The notes under the pieces are model-generated. The model was not told the origin of the DNA. It made no database searches and saw only the letters and a list, made by a program, of their open reading frames with translations. A DNA stretch of 64,000 bases from Kutzneria sp. CA-103260 (lineage in GTDB: Bacteria; Actinomycetota; Actinomycetes; Mycobacteriales; Pseudonocardiaceae): contig NZ_CP073318.1 in assembly GCF_018263855.1 (NCBI RefSeq), positions 3,038,001 to 3,102,000 on the forward strand. Direction: 5' to 3'. Below, piece after piece: positions 17,068 through 25,541 of the stretch. Positions within the stretch are counted from its first letter, which is position 1. Each line of letters begins with the position of its first letter. The position numbers and the translations under genes were made by a program.

Positions 17068-17427
17068 TTACATACGGGCAGGCCCGCAGTGGCGCCACCG
17101 GCCGAACTTCGTCGCCACGACGGCCAGCACGATCAGCGGGAGGGCGAAGCCGTGGCTGAGCACGAGCACGCCGGCGATCACGGCCAGCGCCACGAGTAGG
17201 CGGGGGTCGAAGCCCGGCGCTCGACGGCGGCCGGGTTTCGGCTCGGGCCGTGGTGGCGGGGTGGGGTCGGGCAGGTCGGCGGTCAGCGGCGGCAGGTCGT
17301 CGAGGAACTTGGCGTCGTAGGCGGCGGCGATGCGCTCCTCGGCCTCGGCCAGGGTCAGCAGGCCCTTGCCGACGGCGTCGTTGAGCCGCTCGACGACCCG
17401 CTCCCGGTCCTCGTTGGACGCTCTCAT
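17068..17427 (-). CDS. DUF1707 (SHOCT-like) membrane protein
   Basis: A 119-aa protein. The DUF1707 domain at the N terminus (MRASNEDRERVVERLNDAVGKG, then LTLAEAEERIAAAYDAK) is followed by a Pro-rich linker and two membrane helices (about 75-90 and 92-105). Such proteins occur widely in actinobacteria with no settled function. The ATG at 17427 gives the family-standard start and has GGAGG 11 nt upstream; ATG 17436 is the alternative but leaves only 2 nt. Confidence 0.75.
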   Translation of the reverse strand: MRASNEDRERVVERLNDAVGKGLLTLAEAEERIAAAYDAKFLDDLPPLTADLPDPTPPPRPEPKPGRRRAPGFDPRLLVALAVIAGVLVLSHGFALPLIVLAVVATKFGRWRHCGPARM

Positions 17428-17493
17428 CTGGGTCATGACCTCCATGCTCCGCGCGCCCACCGCCACCGACGTCGGTTGGAAAGCGGCACCTGC

Positions 17494-17515
17494 GCGTACG
17501 TCGAGGGACGTACGC
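17494..17515. promoter_or_regulatory. Inverted repeat operator upstream of the SDR gene
   Basis: GCGTACGT and ACGTACGC are perfect 8-bp arms around CGAGGG, ending 12 bp before the SDR ATG. The size and position suggest a repressor site. The TetR regulator encoded just downstream of the SDR is one candidate, although its own upstream dyad has a different sequence. Confidence 0.5.
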
Positions 17516-17527
17516 CATGATCAAGGC

Positions 17528-18265
17528 ATGACACTGGAGGGGAAGACCGCGCTGGTCACCGGCGCGGGACGGGGGATCGGTCGGGCGCTGGCGGTCGGGC
17601 TGGCCGCCGAGGGCGCGAACGTGGTGCTGGTGGCCCGGTCGCGGGACCAATTGGAGGAGACCGCGGCGCTGGTGTCGACCGCCGCCACGGTCATCCCCGC
17701 TGACCTGGGCGATCTGGCTCAGGTCGCGGCGGTGGCCAAGCAGGCCGGCGAGGTCGACATCTTGATTAACAACGCCGCCGTGCCGTGGCCGGTCGGCCCG
17801 ACCGCCGAGCTCGATCCGGCCGAGGTGGCGGCGGCGGTCAACGTGAATGTCACGGGCGTGATCGCGCTGACCGTCGGCCTGCTGCCGGGCATGCTGGCCC
17901 GGGGCTGGGGCCGGATCGTGAACCTGTCCAGCGGGGCCGCCAGCATCCCCACGTTCATGATCGGCGGCAACCTCTACACCACGACCAAGGTGGCGGTGGA
18001 GGGGCACACCGTGAACCTGGCCGCCGAGCTCGCCGGCACCGGCGTGACCGCGAACATCTACCAGCCCGGCACCGTCGACACCTCGATGCAGACCTGGGTG
18101 CGGGAGGAGGCCGGCGCACGGATGGACCCCCGGACCAGGGCGTTCTTCACCGACGCCAAGGACAGCGGCCGACTGCTGACGCCCGAGCACAGCGCGGGGC
18201 GGCTGATCTCGCGGCTGGCCGGCGAGGACAACGGGCAGACCTGGTCGGCGGCCGATCCGCGGTAG
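17528..18265 (+). CDS. Short-chain dehydrogenase/reductase
   Basis: A 245-aa classical SDR. The cofactor motif is TGAGRGIG (residues 11-18), with NNAA (79-82), the catalytic Ser in NLSSGAAS, and Y-x3-K as YTTTK near 150. The residue after the second strand is ARS, suggesting NADPH preference. It reduces or oxidises an unknown carbonyl/alcohol. A strong terminator follows. Confidence 0.9.
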   Translation: MTLEGKTALVTGAGRGIGRALAVGLAAEGANVVLVARSRDQLEETAALVSTAATVIPADLGDLAQVAAVAKQAGEVDILINNAAVPWPVGPTAELDPAEVAAAVNVNVTGVIALTVGLLPGMLARGWGRIVNLSSGAASIPTFMIGGNLYTTTKVAVEGHTVNLAAELAGTGVTANIYQPGTVDTSMQTWVREEAGARMDPRTRAFFTDAKDSGRLLTPEHSAGRLISRLAGEDNGQTWSAADPR

Positions 18266-18269
18266 CCCG

Positions 18270-18307
18270 GGTGGCGGGCAGTCGACCCGGGCCGACTGCC
18301 CGCCACC
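18270..18307 (+). terminator. Terminator hairpin after the SDR gene
   Basis: GGTGGCGGGCAGTCG and CGACTGCCCGCCACC form a perfect 15-bp stem with an 8-nt loop, starting 5 bp past the stop codon. No T-tract follows. Confidence 0.7.
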
Positions 18308-18375
18308 GCGCTCTCCATTCCCTCCGAGTGATCCTCGAACTGTGATCCACATAGCTGCTGGCCTGCGGCGCGTCG

Positions 18376-18413
18376 TGATCACCACAGGCGTGGTACCACA
18401 GCTAGGGTGATCA
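18376..18413. promoter_or_regulatory. Composite dyad operator and -10 box of a tetR gene
   Basis: Outer arms TGATCACC (18376-18383) and GGTGATCA (18406-18413) share the same dyad axis as the perfect palindrome GTGGTACCAC (18390-18399). The -10 box TAGGGT (18403-18408) overlaps the right arm and lies 6 nt before the GTG at 18415. This layout strongly suggests an autorepressor site over a leaderless promoter. Confidence 0.6.
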
Positions 18414-18414
18414 T

Positions 18415-19038
18415 GTGGGTGATCGACGTCCGGGGTCCCGGCGGGCGCTGCTGGGTGACGCCGCCATCGCGATACTGGCGCGGGAGGGCGGCCGCGGGCT
18501 GACCCATCGCGCGGTGGACCGCGAGGCGGAGGTGCCGCAGGGCACCACCAAGAACTACTTCCCGACCAGGGAGTCCCTGCTGGAGGCGGCGGCCGCGCGA
18601 ATGGCCGAGGAGCATCGGGCGGCGGTGCAACGGCTGCGGGACACGACGCCGGCGCAGGTGTCGCCGAGCCAACTGGGGGAGCTGTACCCGGCGCTGCTGC
18701 GCCGCGCGGTCAACGGGGACCCGACGCAGCTGCTGGCGATGGCCGAGCTGTACCTGGAGGCGGTACGCCGCCCCGGAGTGCGGCAGGCGCTGGGAGAAAT
18801 GGCGATCGCCAATGCCGAGTCGGCGGTGGCGCTGCACCAGGTCGCCGGACTGGACAGCTCGACCCGGGATGTCGGGGTGCTCGACGCCTATCTGTTGGGA
18901 ATCTCGTTGTCCCTTCTGGCATTGCCGCCCGACGCGCTGCGCCAGATCGGTCTCGACGACCCCTATTCGCTCGGTCTCGGCGTGTTCGCGGCGGCCGTCT
19001 CCACGCCCGCGCGGAGCGTCGAGCAGGAATGCTCCTAA
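18415..19038 (+). CDS. TetR family transcriptional regulator
   Basis: A 207-aa TetR regulator. Its helix-turn-helix lies at residues 10-55 (AILAREGGRGLTHRAVDREAEVPQGTTKNYFPTRESLLEAAA in segments) with NYFPTRESLL in the position of the usual YYHFxxKxxLL. The C-terminal helices resemble the TetR_C group with an 'ELYLEAVRRPGVR' segment. It is likely self-regulated through the dyad overlapping its promoter. The target may be the SDR upstream or genes elsewhere. Confidence 0.88.
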   Translation: MGDRRPGSRRALLGDAAIAILAREGGRGLTHRAVDREAEVPQGTTKNYFPTRESLLEAAAARMAEEHRAAVQRLRDTTPAQVSPSQLGELYPALLRRAVNGDPTQLLAMAELYLEAVRRPGVRQALGEMAIANAESAVALHQVAGLDSSTRDVGVLDAYLLGISLSLLALPPDALRQIGLDDPYSLGLGVFAAAVSTPARSVEQECS

Positions 19039-19112
19039 ACGCGTTTCACCCGGCTGGACGAATTGTTTTCCGGTATTCGTGTGTCATCCTGGCGTTTGTG
19101 CGAGACCGGCGG

Positions 19113-19385
19113 GTGAGCACGTCCGTGCTGGTGGACGTGGTCTACGTGCTGGGCGGGGACGTGGCGATGGCCGCGAACGCCCAGCCGATGTGCGATGCCG
19201 AGACCGCGGAGCGACTGCTGGCCGCGGCGGCCCTGATGGGCATTGCCCGTCAGATTATGCATGAAATCGTCGTGACGAACGGACTACCGATCGAACAGGC
19301 TCGCCGACTGGCCGCGGAGGCGGCGGCCGCAGCCGGGTGGATTTCCGGTGAAGACGGCGGAACGGAATGGTTGCGCGCCGGCTGA
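19113..19385 (+). CDS. Small hypothetical protein
   Basis: A 90-aa predicted protein of unrecognised family, rich in Ala, with an amphipathic helical C-terminal half (ETAERLLAAAALMGIARQIM and EQARRLAAEAAAAAG). Codon third positions are GC-rich throughout, which supports coding. GTG 19113 and GTG 19098 are both in frame and neither has a clear ribosome-binding site. The upstream extension to 19029 has poorer codon usage. Confidence 0.45.
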   Translation: MSTSVLVDVVYVLGGDVAMAANAQPMCDAETAERLLAAAALMGIARQIMHEIVVTNGLPIEQARRLAAEAAAAAGWISGEDGGTEWLRAG

Positions 19386-20261
19386 TCAGCGGGTGCGAAC
19401 AACGGTGTCGGCGACAAAGGCGCTCGGCACCGAAGGCGACTTGCCACAACTGGCCGGGCGGGCCGGCGGCTGGGGTTGTTCCGTCACGGTGACGGCCCAT
19501 TCCCGGCCATCCGAATGAGTGACGACGGCGCCGTTGGGGGATACCGACAACAACTCCGGGTGCAGTTCCCCGTGCTGTTCCCGGACCGCCAGCTCGGCCA
19601 CCTGCCCCGGCCGTGACCAGCAGGAACGTCCCCGATTGCCGGCCAGCACGACGTCGGCGGAATCGAGCAGCCGCTGTCCGTCGGCCGGCGTGACCCGGCC
19701 GTAGAGATAACCGGTCGGCAGCAGCACGGCCGTCGGCGCGAAACGGTGGCCGCCGGTGTGCGTGGTCTCCCAGACCCGCCCCGGATTGGCCGCCGCCAGC
19801 GCGCCCGCCACCGGGCGGCCCCGCACCGCGCAGCACACGTCCCGCCGGCCGTTGGTGCACACCAGCAGCAGTGACTCCTCGACCCGGCTGCCCAGGCCCA
19901 CGTGCCGGCCGGCGGCGGCCGCGTGGAAGTCCAGGTCCAGCAGCTGCTTGGGGTCGGTCAGCACCGTCGACTCCAGCCAGCACGCCCCCGGCCGCGTGGA
20001 CGCCAGGTACACCTGCCGGGGCTGGGCGTGGTGGTGATCGGCGTGTTGGCCCGGCCGTCGGATCAGCACGATCCGCACGCCGCTGCCTTCCGCGTGGCGG
20101 GACAACTCAGCGGCCAGGCCGTCGTCCAGGTGGCTGTCGCGCAGGGCGTCCGACCCCCACGGACCAGGCTGTTCGACACACAGCCAGGCGGTGGCCACGG
20201 ACGCGGTGCCGGCGGGCGGCTCAGCCAGCGCGGCGGACAGTGCCGAGCAGCTGCCGGACAT
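19386..20261 (-). CDS. Sucrase/ferredoxin-like (Apd1-type thioredoxin-like) protein
   Basis: A 291-aa protein of the sucrase/ferredoxin-like family: CTNGRRDVCCAVRGRP and the downstream WETTHTGGHRFAPT match the family's thioredoxin-like fold, which in Apd1 holds a [2Fe-2S] cluster through Cys and His. Function in bacteria is unknown; redox or metal resistance is suggested by the yeast relative. ATG 20261 has GAAGG 9 nt upstream and a 35-bp gap to the preceding gene. ATG 20312 is also in frame and would overlap that gene. Confidence 0.78.
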   Translation of the reverse strand: MSGSCSALSAALAEPPAGTASVATAWLCVEQPGPWGSDALRDSHLDDGLAAELSRHAEGSGVRIVLIRRPGQHADHHHAQPRQVYLASTRPGACWLESTVLTDPKQLLDLDFHAAAAGRHVGLGSRVEESLLLVCTNGRRDVCCAVRGRPVAGALAAANPGRVWETTHTGGHRFAPTAVLLPTGYLYGRVTPADGQRLLDSADVVLAGNRGRSCWSRPGQVAELAVREQHGELHPELLSVSPNGAVVTHSDGREWAVTVTEQPQPPARPASCGKSPSVPSAFVADTVVRTR

Positions 20262-20296
20262 GTCGTGCACCTTCGCCAGGTTACATCCGGTGATCC

Positions 20297-20734
20297 TCAC
20301 TGTGGCGGCCATGGACCCCGCGTGACGTGTCGCGGCGTGTCCGGCTCCCGCCACGCGAACTCGGTGACCAGATCGTCGGAATCCCGCACGTAGAGCGTGT
20401 CGCCGTGCAGGGCGATGTCGTCGATGATCTCGCCCGGGACCTCCCGCACCCGGACGGTGGCGTGCAGCCGCAGTCGACCGCCCACGACCTCCGCGACGGC
20501 CAGCACGTGCGGGTCGTCGCCGATGTTCGCGGCGAGCGCCACCGCGTCGCCGTCGTGGGCGAAGAACACGCCCTCAGCCCAGTCCGGCAGCTGCCCGTCG
20601 CCGAAGCGCACGGGCAGCTCGTCGACGCGGTCCAGGACGGCGTCGGTGGCCGGGTCACGCAGCTCCAACCGGGCCGGGCCGGTCAGGCCGACCAGCAGGA
20701 ACTCGCCGACGGGCGTCTGCCATTCACGGGACAC
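20297..20734 (-). CDS. Hypothetical protein, probable beta-rich sensor-like fold
   Basis: A 145-aa protein without a family I recognise. It reads as short beta strands alternating with Asp/Gly turns (GEFLLVGLTGPARLELRDP, VAEVVGGRLRLHATVRV, DIALHGDTLYVRDSDDLV), as in part of a beta-propeller. It directly precedes the sucrase/ferredoxin-like gene on the same strand, so the two are likely co-transcribed. Confidence 0.6.
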   Translation of the reverse strand: MSREWQTPVGEFLLVGLTGPARLELRDPATDAVLDRVDELPVRFGDGQLPDWAEGVFFAHDGDAVALAANIGDDPHVLAVAEVVGGRLRLHATVRVREVPGEIIDDIALHGDTLYVRDSDDLVTEFAWREPDTPRHVTRGPWPPQ

Positions 20735-20744
20735 GCCGTCACCC

Positions 20745-20750
20745 TAGGCT
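20745..20750 (+). promoter_or_regulatory. -10 box of a leaderless promoter (carboxylase gene)
   Basis: TAGGCT ends 7 nt before the ATG at 20758. A weak -35-like TTCACG lies at 20722-20727. Confidence 0.45.
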
Positions 20751-20757
20751 GGCGGTC

Positions 20758-22299
20758 ATGATCGAGGACTGGTCGGACGAGGTCGCCCGGATCCAGCGCC
20801 GCCGCGAGCTGGCCACCGGCCTCGGCGGACCGGACAAGATCGCCCGCCAGCACGCCAGCGGCCGCATGACCGTGCGCGAACGCATCGACGCCCTCGCCGA
20901 CCAGAGCAGCTTCGCCGAGATCGGGGCGCTGGCCGGATTCGCCAACTCCGACGGCACCGTCACCCCGGCCAACCTCGTCGCCGGCACCGCCCGGCTGGAC
21001 GGCCGCAAGGTCGTGCTCGGGGCCGACGACTTCACCGGCCGCGGCGGCTCCGGTGACGCCGCCATCCACGCCAAGCAGGTCTACGCCGAGCAGCTGGCCG
21101 GCCAGTTCCGACTGCCGATGATCCGGCTGCTGGACGGGGCCAGCGGCGGCGGCAGCGTCAAGATGATCGAACAGGCCGGCTACAGCTACGTGCCGGTCAA
21201 CCCGGGTTGGGACCACGTGGTCGACAACCTGTCCACGGTGCCGGTCGTGTCGGCCTGTCTGGGGCCCGTGGTCGGCCTCGGCGCGGCACGGGCGGTCATG
21301 TCGCACCTGTGCGTGCTGGTCGAGGGCCTGGCGCAGCTGTTCGTCGCCGGCCCGCCGGTCGTGCGCGGCGGCATCGGCGAGGACGTGGACAAGGAACAGC
21401 TCGGCGGCGCGGAGGTGCACCGCCGCAACGGCAACGTGGACCGCTTCGTGGCCACCGAGGCCGAGGCCTTCGCCGTGATCCGCCAGTTCCTGTCCTACCT
21501 GCCGTCCAGCGTGCACGAGCTGCCACCCGTCACGAACTGCGACGATCCGCGCGACCGCGCCGAGGAGAGCCTGCTGTCGGCCATCCCGCGCAACCCCCGC
21601 CGCCCGTACCGGATCACGCCGATCCTGGACGCCGTCTTCGACACGGGCTCCGTGTTCCGCTACGCCGACTACGGCGGCGCCACCGTCACCGCCCTGGCCC
21701 GCCTCGACGGCCACCCCGTCGGCGTGGTCGCCACCGACCCGTACCGCGGCAACACCCTGTCCGCCGCCGGCGCGCTGGCCCTCACCCGGCTGGTCGACCT
21801 GTGCGAGACGTTCCACCTGCCGCTGGTCAGCCTCACCGACCAGGGCGGCATGACCATCGGCACCGCCGCCGAACGCGCCGGCACCCTGCGCGCCGGAGCC
21901 CGCGCCATCAGCGCCGTCTACCAGGCCCGGGTGCCGCAGGCCGAGCTCATCCTGCGCCGTGTGTACGGGGTCGGCGGCGCCGGCATCGTCAACCGGCACC
22001 GCGGCGGCCGCAGCTGGGCGTGGCCCTCGGGTGACTGGGGCTCGCTGCCGGCCAAGGGCGGCATCGAAGCCGCCTACCGCGCCGAACTCGCCCGCTCCGC
22101 CGACCCCGAGGCCGACCTGGCCGCCATCCAGGACCGCCTGGCCACCCTCACCTCGCCGTTCCGCACCGCGGAGCATTTCGGCGTGCAGGACATCATCGAC
22201 CCGCGCGAGAGCCGGGCCCTGCTGTGCGAGTGGGCGCACGACGCGTACCGGCTACTGCCCGCACAGGTGGGGCCACCCAACTGGGGAACCCGGCCCTAG
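20758..22299 (+). CDS. Acyl-CoA carboxylase beta (carboxyltransferase) subunit
   Basis: A 513-aa carboxyltransferase of the PccB/AccD family, which moves CO2 from carboxybiotin to an acyl-CoA. The N-terminal half has KIARQHASGRMTVRERIDAL, and the oxyanion region RLLDGASGGGSVKMIEQAGY. The C-terminal half has VGVVATDPYRGNTLSAAGALALTR and SLTDQGGMTIGTAAERAG. The usual 'FxDxxGFxxG' biotin pocket is altered to LTDQGGMTIG, so substrate preference may be non-standard. No biotin-carboxylase alpha subunit lies nearby; it would have to be supplied in trans. Confidence 0.85.
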   Translation: MIEDWSDEVARIQRRRELATGLGGPDKIARQHASGRMTVRERIDALADQSSFAEIGALAGFANSDGTVTPANLVAGTARLDGRKVVLGADDFTGRGGSGDAAIHAKQVYAEQLAGQFRLPMIRLLDGASGGGSVKMIEQAGYSYVPVNPGWDHVVDNLSTVPVVSACLGPVVGLGAARAVMSHLCVLVEGLAQLFVAGPPVVRGGIGEDVDKEQLGGAEVHRRNGNVDRFVATEAEAFAVIRQFLSYLPSSVHELPPVTNCDDPRDRAEESLLSAIPRNPRRPYRITPILDAVFDTGSVFRYADYGGATVTALARLDGHPVGVVATDPYRGNTLSAAGALALTRLVDLCETFHLPLVSLTDQGGMTIGTAAERAGTLRAGARAISAVYQARVPQAELILRRVYGVGGAGIVNRHRGGRSWAWPSGDWGSLPAKGGIEAAYRAELARSADPEADLAAIQDRLATLTSPFRTAEHFGVQDIIDPRESRALLCEWAHDAYRLLPAQVGPPNWGTRP

Positions 22300-22315
22300 T
22301 GGCAAGATCGAGCCG

Positions 22316-25300
22316 GTGCGCTTCTACGCCGACCTGCACATCCACTCGAAGTACTCCCGGGCATGCAGCCGAGACTGCGATCTCGAGCACCTGACCTGGT
22401 GGGCCCAGCGCAAGGGCATCAGCCTGGTCGGCACCGGTGACTTCACCCATCCCGCCTGGTACGACCACCTGCGCGAGAACCTGGTGCCGGCCGAACCCGG
22501 CCTGTTCCGGCTGCGCCCCGAGCTGGACCGCGACATCGCCCGCACGCTGCCGGCCAGCTGCGTCGGCGACGTCCGGTTCATGCTCAGCGTGGAGATCTCG
22601 ACGATCTACAAGCGGGACGACCGCACCCGCAAGGTGCACCACCTGATCTACATGCCCGACTTCGACGCCGCCGCCGAGTTCAACAAACGGCTGGGCAAGA
22701 TCGGCAACCTCGGCTCCGACGGCCGCCCCATCCTCGGCCTGGACTCCCGCGACCTGCTGGAGATCACCCTGGAGAGCGGCGAGGGCTCCTACCTGGTGCC
22801 GGCCCACGTGTGGACGCCGTGGTTCGCGGTGCTCGGCTCCAAGTCCGGCTTCGACGCCATCGCCGACTGCTACGCCGACCTCGCCGACCACGTGTTCGCC
22901 GCCGAGACCGGCCTGTCCAGCGACCCCGAGATGAACTGGCGCGTCTCCGGCCTGGACCGCTACACCCTGGTCAGCAACTCCGACGCGCACTCGCCGCCGA
23001 TGCTGGGCCGCGAGGCCACCATGTTCGACACCGACCTGGACTACTACGCCGTGCGCCGCGCCCTGGAGACCCGGGAGGGCTTCGCCGGCACCGTCGAGTT
23101 CTTCCCCGAGGAGGGCAAGTACCACTCCGACGGGCACCGCAAGTGCGACGTCCGGTTCGGCCCGGCCGAGACCATCGCCCACAACGGCCTGTGCCCGGCC
23201 TGCGGCAAACCGCTCACCGTCGGCGTGCTCAGCCGCATCCAGGAGCTGGCCGACCGCGAGATCGGCTACCGCCCGGCCGACCCCGTCGACTTCCGCAGCC
23301 TCATCCCGCTGCCGGAGATCATGAGCGAGCTGCTCGGCGTCGGCCCCAAGAGCAAGAAGGTCCTGGCCGAGATCGCCGGCCTGACCGCCGCGCACGGCCC
23401 TGAGCTGGGCATTCTCGACGACGTGCCGCTCGACGACCTCACCGCCTCCAACACCCTGCTCGGCGAGGCCATCGGCCGGCTGCGCCGCGGTGCGGTGATC
23501 CGCGAGGCCGGCTACGACGGCGAGTACGGCGTGATCCGCCTGTTCGAGCCGGGGGAGCTGGCCAAGGCCTCCGGGTCGGTGTCGCTGTTCGACGACGACC
23601 TGTTCGCGGCGCCGGCCAAGCCCAAGCGGGTGGCGCCGGTCGTGGTGGCCGACGAGGAGGGCCTGTTCTCCGGGGAGGACGAACTCGCCACTGCCGCGGC
23701 GCAGGTGGAGAAGCCGGCCGGCCTGTTCGAGCCCGCGCCACCGCTACCCGAGCCTGCCCCGGTGGCCGCCGAGCCCGGGTTGATCGAGACCGAGCCGGTC
23801 GGCCCCGTCCTGTTCGAGGAGCCGGAGCTCCCGCTCATCGACCCCGCGCCCTCCCTGCTCGACGGCCTGGATCCCGACCAGCGCGCCGCCGCGGCCGTGC
23901 CCGCCGGCCCGTTGCTGATCATCGCCGGCCCGGGCACCGGCAAGACCCGCACCCTGACCCACCGCATCGCCCATCTCGTCACCGAACGCGGCGTGCTGGC
24001 CTCGCAGTGCCTGGCCATCACCTTCACCCGCCGCGCCGCCGCCGAGCTGGCCGAGCGCCTGGAAGCCCTGGTCGGGCCGCAGGCGCGGGACCTGACCGTG
24101 GCGACCTTCCACTCACTCGGCGTCCGGATCCTGCGCGAGCAGCACGCCCGCGTCGGCCTCACGGCCCGGTTCGGCATCGCCGACGAGACCGTCGTCCAGG
24201 AGCTGCGCGACGAGCACGGCGAGACGTACAAGAAGGAGCTGCACGCCCGCGACCTGGTCGACTTCGACGACCTGGTGGAGATGCCGGTCGACCTGCTGGC
24301 CGGCGACACCGCCCTGATCGAGCACTACCGGACCCGCTGGCCCTGGGTCAGCGTCGACGAGTACCAGGACGTCGACGAGACCCAGTACCGCCTGCTGCGC
24401 CTGCTCTGCGCCGCCGACGGCAACCTCACCGCCATCGGCGACCCCGACCAGGCCATCTACCGGTTCCGCGGCGCGGACGTCGGCTTCTTCCTACGCTTCG
24501 AGACCGACTTCCCCGAGGCGACCCGGGTGCAGCTGGGCCGCAACTACCGCTCCGGCCGGCACATCCTGGCCGGCGCGGTGCAGGCCATCACCCCGACCAC
24601 CCTGGTCTCCGACCGCGCCCTGCAACCCTGTGGCCCGCACACCGAGCACTCCCTCATCGGCCTGCACCACGCCATCGACGAGCAGGCCGAGGCCAGTTTC
24701 GTGGCCCGCACCATCGACCAGCTGCTCGGCGGCTCCTCGTTCCACTCCCTCGACAGCGGCCGGGTCGCCGGCGACGGCACGCAGGGCCTGTCGTTCAGCG
24801 ACTTCGCCGTCCTGTACCGGACCAGCAGCCAGGCCAAGGCCGTGATGGAGGCGCTGACCCGCGCCGGCCTGCCGTTCCAGAAGCGGTCCCACGACCGGCT
24901 CACCGACCGCCCCGGCGTCCGCGCCCTGGCCTGGGAGCTGGGTCTGGTCGGGCTACACGGCTCCGTGGTCGAACGAGTCCGGCAGGCGGCGCACGCCGTC
25001 GACGACGAGGACGCCTTCACGGCCCTGGAACTGCTCATGCCGCTGGCCACACGCTTCGGCGACGACGTGGCCGGCTTCCTGTCCGAGCTGGCCCTCGGCG
25101 CCGAGGTCGACACCTGGGATCCCCGGGCCGACCGCGTGTCGCTGCTGACCCTGCACGCCTCCAAGGGCCTGGAGTTCCCGGTGGTGTTCCTGGTCGGCTG
25201 CGAGGACGGGCTGCTGCCGATGCGGTGGCCGGGGGAGGATCCCGACCCCGAGGCCGTCAACGAGGAACGCCGCCTGTTCTTCGTCGGCATGACCCGGGCC

Positions 25301-25465
25301 CAGCAACACCTCTACCTCAGCCACGCCACCTCCCGCGTCCGCCACGGCGCGGTCCGCCAGGCCAGGCCCTCCCCGTTCCTGTCCTCCATCAGCCCCTCAG
25401 TCACCGAACGTATCGGCGAACCGGTCCCCAAGAAGCGCAAACCCAAGCAAGAAAGCCTTTTCTAA
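22316..25465 (+). CDS. Endonuclease Q-UvrD/PcrA helicase fusion protein
   Basis: A 1049-aa fusion. Residues 1 to about 395 match endonuclease Q, the PHP-domain enzyme that nicks 5' of deaminated bases: FYADLHIHSKYSRACSRDCDLE at the start, GTGDFTHPAW, NSDAHSPPMLGRE, a zinc site CDVRF...CPAC near 276-296, and an HhH-like LGVGPKSKKVLAEI near 340. After an acidic Pro-rich linker (about 400-510), a complete SF1 helicase follows: GPGTGKTRTLT, DEYQDVDETQ, GDPDQAIYRFRGA, LGRNYRS, LHASKGLEFPVVF and RRLFFVGMTRAQ. The last five residues, QESLF, fit a beta-clamp-binding motif. The GTG at 22316 matches the EndoQ N terminus, 16 bp after the carboxylase stop. It probably acts in repair of deaminated DNA. 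Confidence 0.9.
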   Translation: MRFYADLHIHSKYSRACSRDCDLEHLTWWAQRKGISLVGTGDFTHPAWYDHLRENLVPAEPGLFRLRPELDRDIARTLPASCVGDVRFMLSVEISTIYKRDDRTRKVHHLIYMPDFDAAAEFNKRLGKIGNLGSDGRPILGLDSRDLLEITLESGEGSYLVPAHVWTPWFAVLGSKSGFDAIADCYADLADHVFAAETGLSSDPEMNWRVSGLDRYTLVSNSDAHSPPMLGREATMFDTDLDYYAVRRALETREGFAGTVEFFPEEGKYHSDGHRKCDVRFGPAETIAHNGLCPACGKPLTVGVLSRIQELADREIGYRPADPVDFRSLIPLPEIMSELLGVGPKSKKVLAEIAGLTAAHGPELGILDDVPLDDLTASNTLLGEAIGRLRRGAVIREAGYDGEYGVIRLFEPGELAKASGSVSLFDDDLFAAPAKPKRVAPVVVADEEGLFSGEDELATAAAQVEKPAGLFEPAPPLPEPAPVAAEPGLIETEPVGPVLFEEPELPLIDPAPSLLDGLDPDQRAAAAVPAGPLLIIAGPGTGKTRTLTHRIAHLVTERGVLASQCLAITFTRRAAAELAERLEALVGPQARDLTVATFHSLGVRILREQHARVGLTARFGIADETVVQELRDEHGETYKKELHARDLVDFDDLVEMPVDLLAGDTALIEHYRTRWPWVSVDEYQDVDETQYRLLRLLCAADGNLTAIGDPDQAIYRFRGADVGFFLRFETDFPEATRVQLGRNYRSGRHILAGAVQAITPTTLVSDRALQPCGPHTEHSLIGLHHAIDEQAEASFVARTIDQLLGGSSFHSLDSGRVAGDGTQGLSFSDFAVLYRTSSQAKAVMEALTRAGLPFQKRSHDRLTDRPGVRALAWELGLVGLHGSVVERVRQAAHAVDDEDAFTALELLMPLATRFGDDVAGFLSELALGAEVDTWDPRADRVSLLTLHASKGLEFPVVFLVGCEDGLLPMRWPGEDPDPEAVNEERRLFFVGMTRAQQHLYLSHATSRVRHGAVRQARPSPFLSSISPSVTERIGEPVPKKRKPKQESLF

Positions 25466-25478
25466 GGGCTTTGGATGA

Positions 25479-25527
25479 TGGGAAAGGACCATTCCTGACG
25501 TTGAACGTGTGGAATGGTCCTTTCCCA
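25479..25527. terminator. Bidirectional terminator between endoQ-uvrD and the kinase gene
   Basis: Perfect 17-bp arms pair 25479-25495 with 25511-25527 in the gap between two facing stop codons. The 15-nt loop itself contains the inverted repeat ACGTT-G-AACGT. Confidence 0.8.
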
Positions 25528-25541
25528 ACAACTACCCAGCG

